64,000 nucleotides of DNA from Chrysogorgia sp. JL179-B06 (lineage: Eukaryota; Cnidaria; Anthozoa; Scleralcyonacea; Chrysogorgiidae): contig JAYKKM010000034.1 of assembly GCA_035772405.1 (NCBI GenBank), positions 782,001 through 846,000 on the forward strand. The letters run 5' to 3'. Below the pieces are notes generated by a model that searched no databases, was not told the DNA's origin, and worked only from the letters and a program-made list of their open reading frames with translations. This document shows positions 1 through 10,920 of this stretch, piece after piece; the stretch's first letter is position 1; the number at the start of each line of letters is the position of its first letter. The translations under genes were made by a program, and so were the position numbers.

Positions 1-342
1 TCTTCGGGGGAGACAACTTAAATCGATCAACTTCGAGGCAGAAACGTCTGACGATGGTTCTACAGGTAATTTCTTCGACATCGAAGCTTCGACATTCTTC
101 TTTTTCGATATGTTCGCCAAGAACTCAACATTTTGATCGAGATATTGCTGGATACTCCCTTCTTCATCAAACTTAGTAAGATCCTCTTCCATCGTACTCC
201 TGATCACTTTTATAATGACAAGTTTTGTCTTGCCGTCGGTGAGGTTTTTATCGATCTTCATTTGTTCGCACAACTCAATTAGTTCATCCAGGTTCAAGGA
301 CAATACCCGGGAATCGAATTCCAACACTTTCTCCTCAGCCAT
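1..342 (-). CDS. N-terminal part of a Gag-like ORF, cut by the window edge
   Basis: An open frame of 114 codons runs from an ATG at 340-342 off the left edge with no stop. The product begins MAEEKVLEFDSRVLSLNLDE and is acidic and helical, with a Leu-Glu-Leu pattern resembling a small SAP-like or helical N-terminal domain. I do not recognise a named family. Its place 120 nt downstream of a tRNA primer binding site and an LTR, all on the minus strand, is what makes a Gag-like product of an LTR retrotransposon likely. No zinc knuckle, protease or RT is visible because the body lies outside the window. It could instead be a host first exon, but the PBS argues against that. Confidence 0.5.
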   Translation of the reverse strand, partial: MAEEKVLEFDSRVLSLNLDELIELCEQMKIDKNLTDGKTKLVIIKVIRSTMEEDLTKFDEEGSIQQYLDQNVEFLANISKKKNVEASMSKKLPVEPSSDVSASKLIDLSCLPRR

Positions 343-463
343 AACAGAATATTTAAAATAATATAAAGTTACCAACCTTCAGACGTCGTAGGTTCCAAAA
401 TAATATTCACTTTACCTCGCGCTCTTTACTTGATCACTTCAGATTGCTCTGTTTCCTTTTACG

Positions 464-480
464 TCTCGGTGGGACCTCCA
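464..480 (-). promoter_or_regulatory. Primer binding site complementary to tRNA-Gln
   Basis: The plus strand reads TCTCGGTGGGACCTCCA. This equals the 3' end of animal tRNA-Gln (T-arm and acceptor, TCTCGGTGGGACCT) plus the added CCA, as I recall that tRNA. On the minus strand it is therefore a 17-nt primer site starting with the usual TGG. It lies 4 nt inside the LTR edge at 485. Confidence 0.7.
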
Positions 481-2828
481 TTTATGTTACCCGGTCCCAT
501 GTTAGGGCAACATTAATTCAACAACGGTTTGGTTTTCGGTTAGTTTTATTATAAACACTCTGGTAATGCAGTCTCTTTTCATTCACACCTCTCAAAACGT
601 ACAACAAACGTTTTCCTCGCTGGGGGTCTTCCCTGTTGTCATGGCATCTGCCGACTAGGGTCCAGGCACTATGATTTAATCCATAGGTGATCCCTACACA
701 TGCATGGAAAGGATTAAAATATCAACAGTACGCTAATTTGCGTTGCACATTATATGGAATGACTAAAATAATCTTGGACTTCAATAAATGTTCCGCTGTT
801 TCTCGTTATTATCCTGCGATATTTCGATAGTTTCAAACCGGTTTTTAAGAGTCCAAATAACCTAGCGGCTTTTCTTCTGTGATCATTTTGGAAGTCTTTG
901 AGGTTCTGAATGGGGGTTTGGGTCTAGGACTTAGGGTTTATAATTAGAGTTATTTGGTGTTTAGTATTAGTACCTCCCGCCCTTGTAACAAGGACAACTT
1001 ATTTGCTCGTTAGTCTTTAGGGCCGATTGTATTTGCTGTTCGTTATGAAAACATAATGTATAGAATAAACTTTGTGATGTGATGAAGTGCTGTAACGACT
1101 CGAGTCGTACCATGATTTGAGTCATTACAACTAATGTAAATTTCATCAAAATATAATAAAACTTGCAACGACAAATTTAATCAAGCATGCCAGTTGACTT
1201 GGACTCAGTGACTTTCCATAGAAAATAACACACTTGCCTTGAACGCTAAGTAATTGACTATAACCAACTTTTCTAACATGGAATGTCCAGGAATTCAAAA
1301 GAGAGTTTGTTCTGTAAAGCTTTGTTGCATATGTTTCTGATTTGATTTTGTCAACATGCATTCACTATTATGTCGTTGCAGGTCAGTAGTTAATTTGACG
1401 GTAGTTGGGTCTAAACCAAATAATTAAGTTGGCTTAAAATTACTCGAGTTGCTTTACTCTAAGGTAGTGTTCTCACTCGCTTCTCAGTTCGACTCAATGA
1501 GATCCACAAATGACTTTAGTCTATAAGCTTATTCCTTTTCTAAACCACTGATTTAAATATAAACATTCTCTAGACGTTAGTATTATTTTTAAATAATGTA
1601 GGGACAGCCAACCAAAAGAAAACAAACTAAAACTAAACATTAAAGGAAATAGAAAATCAGCTATCCACGTGTATATTGAAGTATATATATATATATATAA
1701 CGACATCGATAGAACGATGTTATTGCTTGCATACTCATGGTTGGTTGATAATTGTGACAAGACTTGCTAAGCAAGGTCAAAGATACACTATAGTCATTGA
1801 AACAAACAACATTTATTTGGTAGTTGATTGAGAAGATGTAGTAACGTTATACGACTAAAAAATCAAATATTCATCATGGAGACAAATTATAATTGCAACA
1901 GAGAAGGTAACAATGTTGCTGGAATGGTACCAACAAGTAGAACTCGATTCGAACGACTTTTTACAAAGATTACAACAAGGTTTTTCGTCGTTGCACCGCA
2001 TGTAAAATCGTGAAACTTGTCTTCAAGCGATTTATTTGATCAGCCAATAAAGGATGCGTCATAAACCATACAGACCAGTTCACATTGTCTCAGTCCGAAA
2101 TGCGACAGAATGTTACGAACTTTCAGTATAGCTCAGTTGTTAATACAAATTGAATAGTACAAAAGGTTGGTCAGACAAACTATTGTGATCTCAGATACGT
2201 GAAATGTAGAAAACGTCTCACTAAAAGTTTAAAAAAAATAAAATAATAAATTTTGAAGTTCACAGGCAGTGTAATTTCAATACTATATTGCATAACTATA
2301 CCATGGTTTGTCACAAATGTGATATGTTCTTTGCCATCTGAGTTTAACTACAAATAACTCCACTGGTTATGAGTTATTATCAAAACATCTCACCAACGAT
2401 CGGATGATTCCAAATTTGGTTTCTGTCTCAGGCACTCTGTAATTTTTACAATAACCTAACGACATTTTTTTGAATCAAGGAAGCAAACGAAAGCTAATCA
2501 TAGCTTTATTCTTGACCTAACCACAAATGATTATGAATTATGATTATGGATGTTTGCTTTGATATAAGTTATAACTTGTTTAGTATACGTTCACAGTATC
2601 AAATGTGGAACGTTGTATTCACAACTGATTAAAGATTAAAGAACAACATAGATTAAAGAACATCATTTAGAGATACGAAGGCATGTAACCTTGAAATTGT
2701 AACAACGGCTTATTTTTACATCCGAGCTGAATACATCACGCAGTCTCAACTAAAGCTTGTATTCATGTTAGCCAGAGAAAACATAATGATAATCTTTATT
2801 GTACTGTATACATTACAACATGTTCAAA

Positions 2829-3112
2829 CACTCATTAATAACTCATGAGGAAACGACAAAAGAAAATCACGACCGTATCGTGTCTTTAAATGTGATAAAG
2901 ATTCGTCCTGATTTACATAAACTTTATCTTTGATTTTCTCGGCTTAGACAACATCGATTTTCAAAATTACTACGCCAATGAACTTATCAAATGGGTCGTG
3001 TTTGAAGCCGTTTAATAAACTCGCAGCACGTGTTTTATCAGATCTAAAACACTCGGGCTACGCCCTCGTGTTTTAAATCTGATAAAATACTGCTGCTCGT
3101 TTATTAAACAAT
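2829..3112. repeat. Insertion in U0 ending in a perfect-stem hairpin
   Basis: Relative to U1-U8, where ACATGTTGAACACTTG or its variant is continuous, U0 carries about 285 extra bases. The second part (3010-3110) is an inverted repeat: GTTTAATAAACTCGCAGCA pairs with TGCTGCTCGTTTATTAAAC, closing over CTCGGGCTACGCCCTCG. This looks like a MITE or foldback terminus. No target duplication was identified. Confidence 0.6.
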
Positions 3113-3164
3113 ACATGAACACTTGTATGGTACTTCTCAACTGAAATAAGGAACCAAGGAAAGT

Positions 3165-3642
3165 TTAACTCTTTCCTGACAGGCTGAAAAAACATCCAAA
3201 ATTGAACCACCCCTTTGTTCTATTGATAATCTCTTGAAATAACCATAAATGTTGCGAAAGCTATACATTTTCTGAAAGCCCAATAAACCGGCTTTTACTT
3301 GTTCTTTTAAATTTCCCGAACAAAACATATTATGTTAATATAAATTAGCATAATTATCATAAATCAGGTTGAACATTTTACATTTTTCTAGAAAAGGCCA
3401 TCTTGAACGCCCGCATAGCATTTTGAAAACTCAAAATGCCACCAATCGCAGAGTTGTTTATGAAATCACGGTTAATAGGTGATGAAATCAAATCAAACTT
3501 GGTGTGTGAGTGGATCTCGTGTGCCTGGCGCTTGTCGAATTTCAATTTTTAATCTTGCGTTACCGTGTGCCGTGTTTTTCGATTGACGACTTTGCGGGTC
3601 TTCTACGACCCATTTTGACTGTGCCGGTCAGGAAAGAGTTAA
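3165..3642. mobile_element. TTAA-flanked MITE (piggyBac-like), copy 1
   Basis: TTAA at 3165-3168 and 3639-3642 flank 470 bp that starts CTCTTTCCTGACAGGC and ends with the inverse, GCCGGTCAGGAAAGAG (16 bp, one mismatch). The other copies of the 2.9-kb unit have the empty site AAAGTTTAAAAGGCAAACG, so both the target TTAA and the element ends are defined. A TTAA target duplication with short TIRs is typical of piggyBac (also Kolobok) elements. There is no transposase, so it is non-autonomous. Confidence 0.8.
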
Positions 3643-4245
3643 AAGGAAAACGTTATTTAAATACTTCTGGCTTGTAGACGCCAATATTTCTTTCCTTTTA
3701 GTCATTGAAACATTCTTTCTGACCTATTTCTGTTATCAACCAATGCCGAATTCCTGAATTATGAGTTTCATGGTGACTTATAGGTATCGAAGGAAACTCA
3801 AGGTGTATACCAGAAGTTGAAAAAATATTTTTGATACCTCGGCTCTGTTGCCTCGCTTTCAAGGGTTATAGATAATGTAAAATATCGCAACCTGAAACTT
3901 TCCTATGAGTAGAACCATAAAACTTCCCCTACAATCCCTTGATCATTTAACTGGCTCAATAGGGTGATTCTTGGCTAATGTGATGAATTGAAGTTGACAG
4001 AAATGAGACTTTTGAGTTGCGTATCCGTCAGTAGTAGCATCTAGAAGACACGCGATGTTCCGCCTCATCAGTGTTTTAATGTCCGCCTACAGACAATTGT
4101 ACTTTTTAAATCCTTTCAAAAACCAAACCTCGTGATTTGGAAGCATAATTGAAACGACAAATGCTGATAACGACACGAAAAGGATTCAAAGTCGTAATGA
4201 TTCATGGAAAGGATTCAAATATCAACAGTACGTTAGCGTTGCAAT

Positions 4246-4697
4246 CGCTGCGCCCAAAGAGTTGAAAACCTTTTGTCAATATAACGCACTGTGGTAGTTT
4301 ACTATAAGTCCAGACGATTTTACTCTGTCTGACGCCAGACGGTATGTCCTTTGAAGACACGTTTAAAATAGTTACCATTTATATCAGCATAAAATAATGT
4401 TGTTCTTCGTCTCGTTCCGTAGTTCATACTGCACACATTACATGTCAGCGGTTGCACCAAAAAGTTAACAGAACCACCAGATACAAAAATCACACAAGTT
4501 GCTGCAGGTTGTTGTTTGAACAATATTGATCTGTATGCGAAAATATTTGCCCTGTTTTTTTCCGCGCAGACCTCGCTCAGTCTGTACTAAAACCCGAGAC
4601 AGATACTTCCACATACAGACATTGCATTTAATAAGTAATCATTACAATCAGTAGTTTCTCAACTATTATAATCTTAAGATATTGGTAACAAAAATGA
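4246..4697. repeat. Single diverged copy of the 685-bp unit
   Basis: This matches the tandem units at 49879-51858 (shared CGCTGCGCCCAAAGAG, GACGCCAGACGGTATGTCC and CAGTAGTTTCTCAACTATTA). The minus-strand frame of 105 codons present in the right-hand copies is shortened here to 67 codons (4320-4523), with the segment containing the TATCTGCGC hairpin missing. It sits between the 2.9-kb unit and the NLR-like gene, as in the right-hand block. Confidence 0.8.
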
Positions 4698-4958
4698 TAC
4701 CCATAGAACCAATGATGACGTTATCTATTAACAAGATGAAAATAATCTTCTAGTAATAGACCACCGTCATCGCAATTCAATGGGGCGTGGGTGCTATTGA
4801 TATGCCAAGATGGCAGATGACTGGATTGTCTTTGGTCAAAGCTAGTGCTGTTGCCTTGTACACAAGACTAGTTTTGTTTACTTCGATAACCTTTGTAAAC
4901 CTGTTTATTAATCAGAAAGTCAAACATTTGTCATTATTATTTTTGTCGCCAATGTGCG
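4698..4958. other. Intergenic spacer homologous to 52243-52440
   Basis: Matches the right-hand block across phrases such as ACCACCGTCATCGC, GTGCTATTGATATG and GGATTGTCTTTGGTCAAA. The 86-codon plus-strand frame at 4787-5047 is not supported: it is broken in the homologous copy and runs into a MITE. Confidence 0.6.
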
Positions 4959-5515
4959 TTAACTCCTGTCCGGCCCTGTCAAAATGGTTCACGAAGACCT
5001 ATGAAGTCTATAATCCAAAAACACGGTGCATGGTAATGCAAGATTAAAATTTGAAAATCGATAAGCGCCAGGGACATGAGATCCACTCACACGTTTGATT
5101 TGATTTCATAAACAATTGGTGGTATTTGTGGCAAACGATTGGTGGCATTTTGAATTTTCATGATGCTACGCGGGCGGCAGAAATTTTTTATCGAACCCGC
5201 GAAACAACTTTTATCCTAACCTAACCCTAAATAAACCTAATCCTAACCCTCACACCCCTGAACAGAAAATTTTTTGGGATCATTTTCCATGGGAAGCCAT
5301 CTGATTGGCTTTCAAGGTCCCCAAAAAAGTGATCCCAACAAATAATTTTGCACGCGGGTGTACAAGACGGTCTTTTCTACAAAAATAGATGTTTTTCAAC
5401 CTGATTTATGATAATTAATGCTAATTTATATTAACATAATGTGTCTTGTTTATATCAATAGAACAAAGAGGTGGTTCAATTTTGGATGTTTTTCATCCGG
5501 ACAGGAAAGAGTTAA
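4959..5515. mobile_element. TTAA-flanked MITE, copy 2 (inverted relative to copy 1)
   Basis: TTAA at 4959-4962 and 5512-5515 bound about 549 bp that is the reverse complement of copy 1 at 3169-3638 (for example ATCCACTCACAC and CCTGATTTATGATAATTA). An extra block at about 5170-5375, with degenerate CCTAACCCTAA and GGGATCA/TGATCCC ends, is absent from copy 1 and looks like a second, nested element. Confidence 0.75.
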
Positions 5516-5667
5516 TCCATCTTTCAACTTGTTCTTTTCACCTAAGCCACATTATAACACTAAAGTTTTCTTTTTACCGCTTTAAAAAAGGGATTTTTAT
5601 TAAACTATTTTGAAAGCGATATTGTTAAAGAAAGAAATCGTTATGGACATTTTGGGTTAATGGATTC

Positions 5668-5673
5668 TTTATT
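5668..5673 (-). terminator. Candidate polyadenylation signal of the NLR-like gene
   Basis: AATAAA on the minus strand about 212 nt past the stop codon at 5885. The 3' flank from 5515 to 5885 is conserved in the broken copy at 52723-53040, so it was probably part of the transcript or its immediate flank. Confidence 0.45.
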
Positions 5674-5884
5674 GTACAATGATAAATAAGATATTATTCA
5701 TAAAAGATTCGAGATACAAATGGTAAATGTGTATATATTTTTCTTTACTATATGTTGATTAAAATATCACTTCTGAAAATTCAATGTGTTGGCAAATGTT
5801 CTCTCAAACTACCAACACTTAGTGAATACCTATTTTATGAAAGGTCTTTTGGTTATTCAAAACAATATATTCATAAATAACAAT

Positions 5885-8800
5885 TCAAACCAACGAGTCT
5901 CTCACGGTAACGCGATCAGTCATTGCGGTAGGTGAAAGCAAAACTGACAGAGCTTCCACCAATGTTATCCCAATCTCGCAGTAACTGCTGGCGGTATCTG
6001 GATGTTCGTCTCCATATAACTTCAATCTAATGTTAAGTGCTTGTTGATGTGATTGTAGAGCTGCACCGTAGTCTTTCATCGCATGTTGTGTTATCCCAAT
6101 TTCGCAGTAACTGCTGGCGGTATCTGCATGTTCGTCTCCATATAACTTCAATCTAATGTTAAGTGCTTGCTGATGTGATTGTAGAGCTGCATCGTAGTCT
6201 TTCATCGCATGTTGTGTTATCCCAATCTCGCGGTAACTGCTGGCGGTATCTGGATGTTCGTCTCCATATAACTTCAATCTAATGTTAAGTGTTTGCTGAT
6301 GTGATTGTAGAGCTGCATCGTAGTCTTTCATCGCATGTTGTGTTATCCCAATCTCGCAGTAACTGATGGCGGTATCTGGATGTTCGTCTCCATATAACTT
6401 CAATCTAATGTTAAGTGCTTGCTGATGTGATTGTAGAGCTGCATCGTAGTCTTCCATCGCCTCTTGTGTTAGCCCAATGTCGCGGTAACTGTTGGCGGTA
6501 TTTGGATGTTCGTCTCCATATAACTTCAATCTAATGTTAAGTACTTGCTGTTCTGATTGTAGAGCTGCATCGTAGTCTTCCATCGCCTCTTGTGTTAGCC
6601 CAATGTCGCTGTAACTGTTGGCGGTATTTGGATGTTCGTCTCCATATAACTTCAATCTAATGTTAAGTGCTTGCTGATGTGATTGCAGAGCTGCATCGTA
6701 GTCTTTCATCGCATGTTGTGTTACCCCAATGTCGCGGTAACTGTTGGCGGTATTTGGATGTTCGTCTCCATATAACTTCAATCTAATTTTAAGTGCTTGC
6801 TGTTTTGATTGTAGAGCTGCATCGTAGTCTTTCATCGCATGTTGTGTTAGCCCAATGTCGCGGTAACTGTTGGCGGTATTTGGATGTTCGTCTCCATATA
6901 ACTCCAATCTAATGTTAAGTGCTTGCTGATGTGATTGTAGAGCTGCATCGTAGTCTTCCATCGCCTCTCGTGTTATCCCAATCTCGCAGTAACTGCTGGC
7001 GGTATCTGGATGTTCGTCTCCATAAAACTTCAATCTAATGTTCAATGCTTTCTGATGTGATTGTAGAGCTGCATCGTAGTCTTTCATCGCATGTTGTGTT
7101 ATCCCAATCTCGCAGTAACTGTTGGCGGTATCTGGATGTTCGTCTCCATATAACTTCAATCTAATGTTAAATGCTTTCTGATGTGATTGTAGAGCTGCAT
7201 CGTAGTCTTTCATCGCATGTTGTGTTATCCCAATCTCGCGGTAACTGTTGGCGGTATCTGGATTTTTGTCTCCATAAAACTTCAATCTAATGTTCAATGC
7301 TTGCTGATGTGATTGTAGAGCTGCATCGTAGTCTTTCATCGCATGCAGTTGTGTTATCCCAATCTCGCAGTAACTGTTGGCGGTATCTGGATGTTCGTCT
7401 CCATATAACTTCAATCTAATGTTCAATGCTTGCTGATGTGATTGTAGAGCTGCATCGTAGTCTTTCATCTCATGTTGTGTTACCGCAATCTCGCAGTAAC
7501 TGTTGGCGGTATCTCGATGTTTGTCTCCATATAACTTCAATCTAATGTTCAATGCTTGCTGATGTGATTGTAGAGCTGCATCGTAGTCTTTCATCTCATG
7601 TTGTGTTACCGCAATGTCGCGGTAACTGTTGGCGGTATCTGGAAGTTCGTCTCCATATAACTTCAATCTAATGTCCAATGCTTGCTGGTGTGATTGTAGA
7701 GCTGCATCGTAGTCTTTCATCGAATGTTGTGTTACCCCAATGTTATAGTAACTGTTGGCGGTATTTGGATGTTCGTCTCGATATAACTTCAATCTAACGT
7801 TAAGTGCTTGCTGATGTGATTGTAGAGCTGCATCGTAGTCTTTCATCATAAATTGTGTTAGGCCAATGTCGCTGTAACTGTTGGCGATATCTGGATGTTC
7901 GTCTCCATATAACTTCAATCTAATGTTCAATGCTTGCTGATGTGATTGTAGAGCTGCATCGTAGTCTTTCATCTCATGTTGTGTTACCGCAATGTCGCGG
8001 TAACTGTTGGCGGTATCTGGATGTTCGTCTCCATATAACTTCAATCTAATGTTCAATGCTTGCTGATATGATTGCAGAGCTTCTCCGTAGTCTTTCATCT
8101 CATGTCTCTCGAAACCTATTTCGCAGAAAACATTTGCTGTTTCGTTGTTTTCACCATATTCCTTAAGTGACATGTAAGCAGTACGCTGTAGCGAGTGAAA
8201 AGCTTCTTCGTGTGTTTCCACTTTAACCAGAGTACTGACAACATAGTAGAACAATTGGATGTATAAACGGTCATACTTTGCCTTTCCTTCGATTTCTTCT
8301 GCCATTTGAGATACTATAACATATAGTCTCTGTAATATGTTATTCATACTATATGTTTTTGCTATAAAGCTGACGAGGATAGTAATTGCCAGAATAAGTG
8401 GTTGGCTACACGATTCTGGAGCTTCACTTTCTTTCTCTTCAGCAGAAGAAATATCTTTAATGGCAACGAAGAAAATATGTAAGTCTTTTCTGTTCTTGCA
8501 CTCAGATGAAGCCAATTCATGGAACCTGGTAGATTTTGCTTCATCATTAGTAAATTCGAAGTAGACAGCAAGAATGCTGTAACTTAGAGCTTTAAGTATC
8601 CTGTTCTCAGAACTCAGCAGAGAAATTCCTCTATCAAGTATTTCGCTTCCCTCGTTCGTCTCCCTGATCATAAGCAAGGAAATTCCGTAATAGCACATCC
8701 GTTTTCCTTTTGCTTCGTTAGAAATGAGTGAGGGATACTCTTTTTCGAGTTGTTCGGCCTCTTTGAGCAATTGCGATGTTATTCCGTCTTCACCCCAAGT

Positions 8801-10194
8801 TATCTCAGTAAATGCTCTGCCTACAAGTAGTTGATGGCTAGCAACAACATTATGCTGCTGTTTTGCTCTTGTTATTGCTGAATCGTAAATATCAATAAAG
8901 ACTTTACCATTGAAGTAGACAATCGCATCCAAGAACAGATCTGCTGTGGAGAGGACATAAAAAATCGCGTCGTTCTCTGTTTCGTGTGAAATTCCTTCGT
9001 CGAGACTGTAAAAAATATTTTGTTTTTCAAATTCAAAACTACGAAACGCAGCCAGTGCATTTCCAGTAAGAAATTGTTGATTTAGATCTTTAAACAAGCT
9101 AATGTAGTGCCTGATGAAACGAGTTTTTGATCTACAAGCAATTTCTTTCATTTCGTTTTGTCCTTTTTCGGTTGCAAATGATTTGAGGAGGGGATGAAAA
9201 GATAACAACTTTTCTTCGTGGTTCGTTGAAGCAATCAAGCATTTTCTTTTAAGTCCACGTAAAGTTTCCTTTGCTATAATGTTATCTCCACCAATAACTT
9301 TCACAGCGGCTTGCTCATTGAAAGTCTCGCCAACAAAAACTGAGAGAGAAACAAATGCATCTTTCTCTTCTTGAGAAAGTCTCTCGAAAGACGATTCAAA
9401 TAGGATTTTCAATCGTAGATCACTTGGTGAATCAGGATTATTCAACAAGTCAACGATACTCCGAGAAGAACGACAAAACTCGTTGAGAAATTGTGTAGGT
9501 ATCGCGTGATCTTCAACAACTAAACCACACAAAATTATTATGGCTAGTGGTACACATCCACAAATGTTTGCAATTCTTAAACATTCACCCTCATTGGCTT
9601 CTGGAAGAAGTTCTTGAACAAGTTTGTAAGAAGACTGGTTGTCTAATGGTACAATATTGATTGACTTGTGCATGGGATCCTGCGACATTATTTTCAGGAA
9701 GTGATCAAGACTCATTCTTGCAGTGCATAGGAAGGTCACGTTTTTGCAACGCGAAAAAATATTTTCTAGTAGATCCAAAACCTTTTGGCTGGTCTCTCCT
9801 TCACCACCCTGAAATAGGTTATCTGCATTATCCAGGACGATGAAAACATGGGATGGAATTGCAGAAAGAACATGGAAAAGTTCGTGGGTCGATCTTGAAG
9901 GTTGCGTTTCCGATGGAGTGTGATCTAGGCTGTGCAAAAGTTCAGACGTTAAGTCAGTAATAGATTTCACATTTCTACATGAAAGGTAATAAACAGGTAA
10001 TCCTTGTTGTTTGAGGCGATGTCCCACTGCAATGGCCACTGATGTTTTTCCAAATCCAGGGGATCCAGAAATTGTCACTAGTCGCGTTGATTGGGATATC
10101 ATATGACAAACGACTTCATCGCACTCTCTCTGTCGGCCAGTGAAGTGAGGCACCATGGGAGGAAGGATGGGTTTTGGCAAGGACTTCTGGAACA
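5885..10194 (-). CDS. Exon 4: NB-ARC and TPR array
   Basis: Encodes residues 544-1979 in one 4.3-kb exon. The frame is open to 10237 but has no ATG there (TTG); the acceptor CCAATAG|TG at 10195-10194 restores phase 1. NB-ARC motifs: P-loop GSPGFGKTS (587-595), Walker B VFIVLDNAD (660-668), sensor-like CTAR (700-703), GxP motif CGCVPLAI (755-762), and FHPLLKSFA (876-884) at the MHD position, where His is kept. A helical linker precedes 17 TPR units of 42 residues with consensus YDAALQSHQQALNIR then LKLYGDEHPDTANSY. Unit 6 has one extra Leu. The C-terminus after the last unit is short and unlike a TPR. Confidence 0.9.
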
Positions 10195-10866
10195 CTATTG
10201 GTAAATCATAAATGAATACATCGTGTTTAAAGTACAATCGAAAACTCTAAATGGTTGGTGTACTACCAAAATAGTGTGTGAGAGGTCTAACGTTTTGAGA
10301 AGGCGTTTCTTACGTTACAAAGGCCCTTATGTTTCACTCTCTGACGAAAGGCCTTCGCTCCTAACATTAGACCTAGATACCATGAATAATAAATATTCAA
10401 GTATGAAGTTCTTAGGATCATTACGCAAGAAATTTTAAGATGACTACCGTCACATGCATGGGCCAGTTGTATAAAACAAGAAACTACGATTAAACTACAA
10501 TTCGGACAGTTAAATCGTAGTTATAAGTTCAACCACTTAGTTAAGAATAAAGGTGTGTAGTTAATGCTAACTATATAGTTAAAGTTAACTACCTTTTTAT
10601 ACAACCTGGCCCAGGTCGTTAAAAACCTCTATATTGTCCACGACAATACATAAATAATCCAACTTACCTTGTATTTGCTCAGGAATATAGAATTTCTTCA
10701 AAACATGTTCTACATAGGATGCTGACACTGCTGCACCAAAAGTATGCCATCTTGAATTTTCATTTCCATCCATCCAGTTTGTAATTGATTTACAGAACAC
10801 CCAGGGTACTTCGGAATTCTGAATAGTTGAAGATAAACCTATATTGTCAAGAGGGTAAACTAAAAA

Positions 10867-10920
<54 letters not shown>

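Larger units (their letters stand above)
1..698 (-). mobile_element. LTR retrotransposon, 5' end (LTR, primer site, leader, start of ORF)
   Basis: Read on the minus strand the order is: LTR (about 698-485, ends TGTAGGG and GGTAACA), a few bases, a primer binding site at 480-464, a leader of about 120 nt, then the ORF at 342. The LTR is about 214 bp. Its outer end is fixed near 698 because sequence from about 699 onward matches the 2.9-kb repeat unit found elsewhere in the window, so the element is inserted into that repeat. No target duplication could be read because the left end is outside the window. Confidence 0.6.
699..4242 (+). repeat. Diverged single copy (U0) of the 2.9-kb repeat unit
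   Basis: The sequence matches, in order, the units of the 24039-48990 array: for example CTGTAACGACTCG at 1090, the (TA)n tract near 1680, and GATGTTCCGCCTCAT near 4054. It differs by many substitutions and by two insertions: a hairpin segment (about 2829-3112) and a TTAA-flanked MITE (3165-3642). It lacks the 161-bp LINE-tail insertion seen in U1-U7 (here CCTCAT joins CAGTGTTTTAATG directly). No credible ORF is present; short frames at 967-1361, 1521-1760 and 1828-2013 are not coding-like. Confidence 0.85.

Noticed and set aside
485..990. A longer LTR ending at GTAACA near 990
   Set aside because: Sequence from about 699 to 990 is part of the 2.9-kb repeat unit in all other copies, so the LTR must end near 698.
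4787..5047. 86-codon plus-strand ORF
   Set aside because: It crosses from spacer into a MITE and is interrupted in the homologous copy at 52290-52440.
5205..5260. Interstitial telomere from CCTAACCCTAA motifs (also TTAGGGTTTAG in each 2.9-kb unit)
   Set aside because: The motifs are short and degenerate and lie inside mobile or repeat units; nothing like a run of TTAGGG.
10195..10237. Starting the NB-ARC protein at 10237 as a separate gene
   Set aside because: The first codon there is TTG, not ATG, and an in-phase acceptor at 10195 joins it to exon 3.
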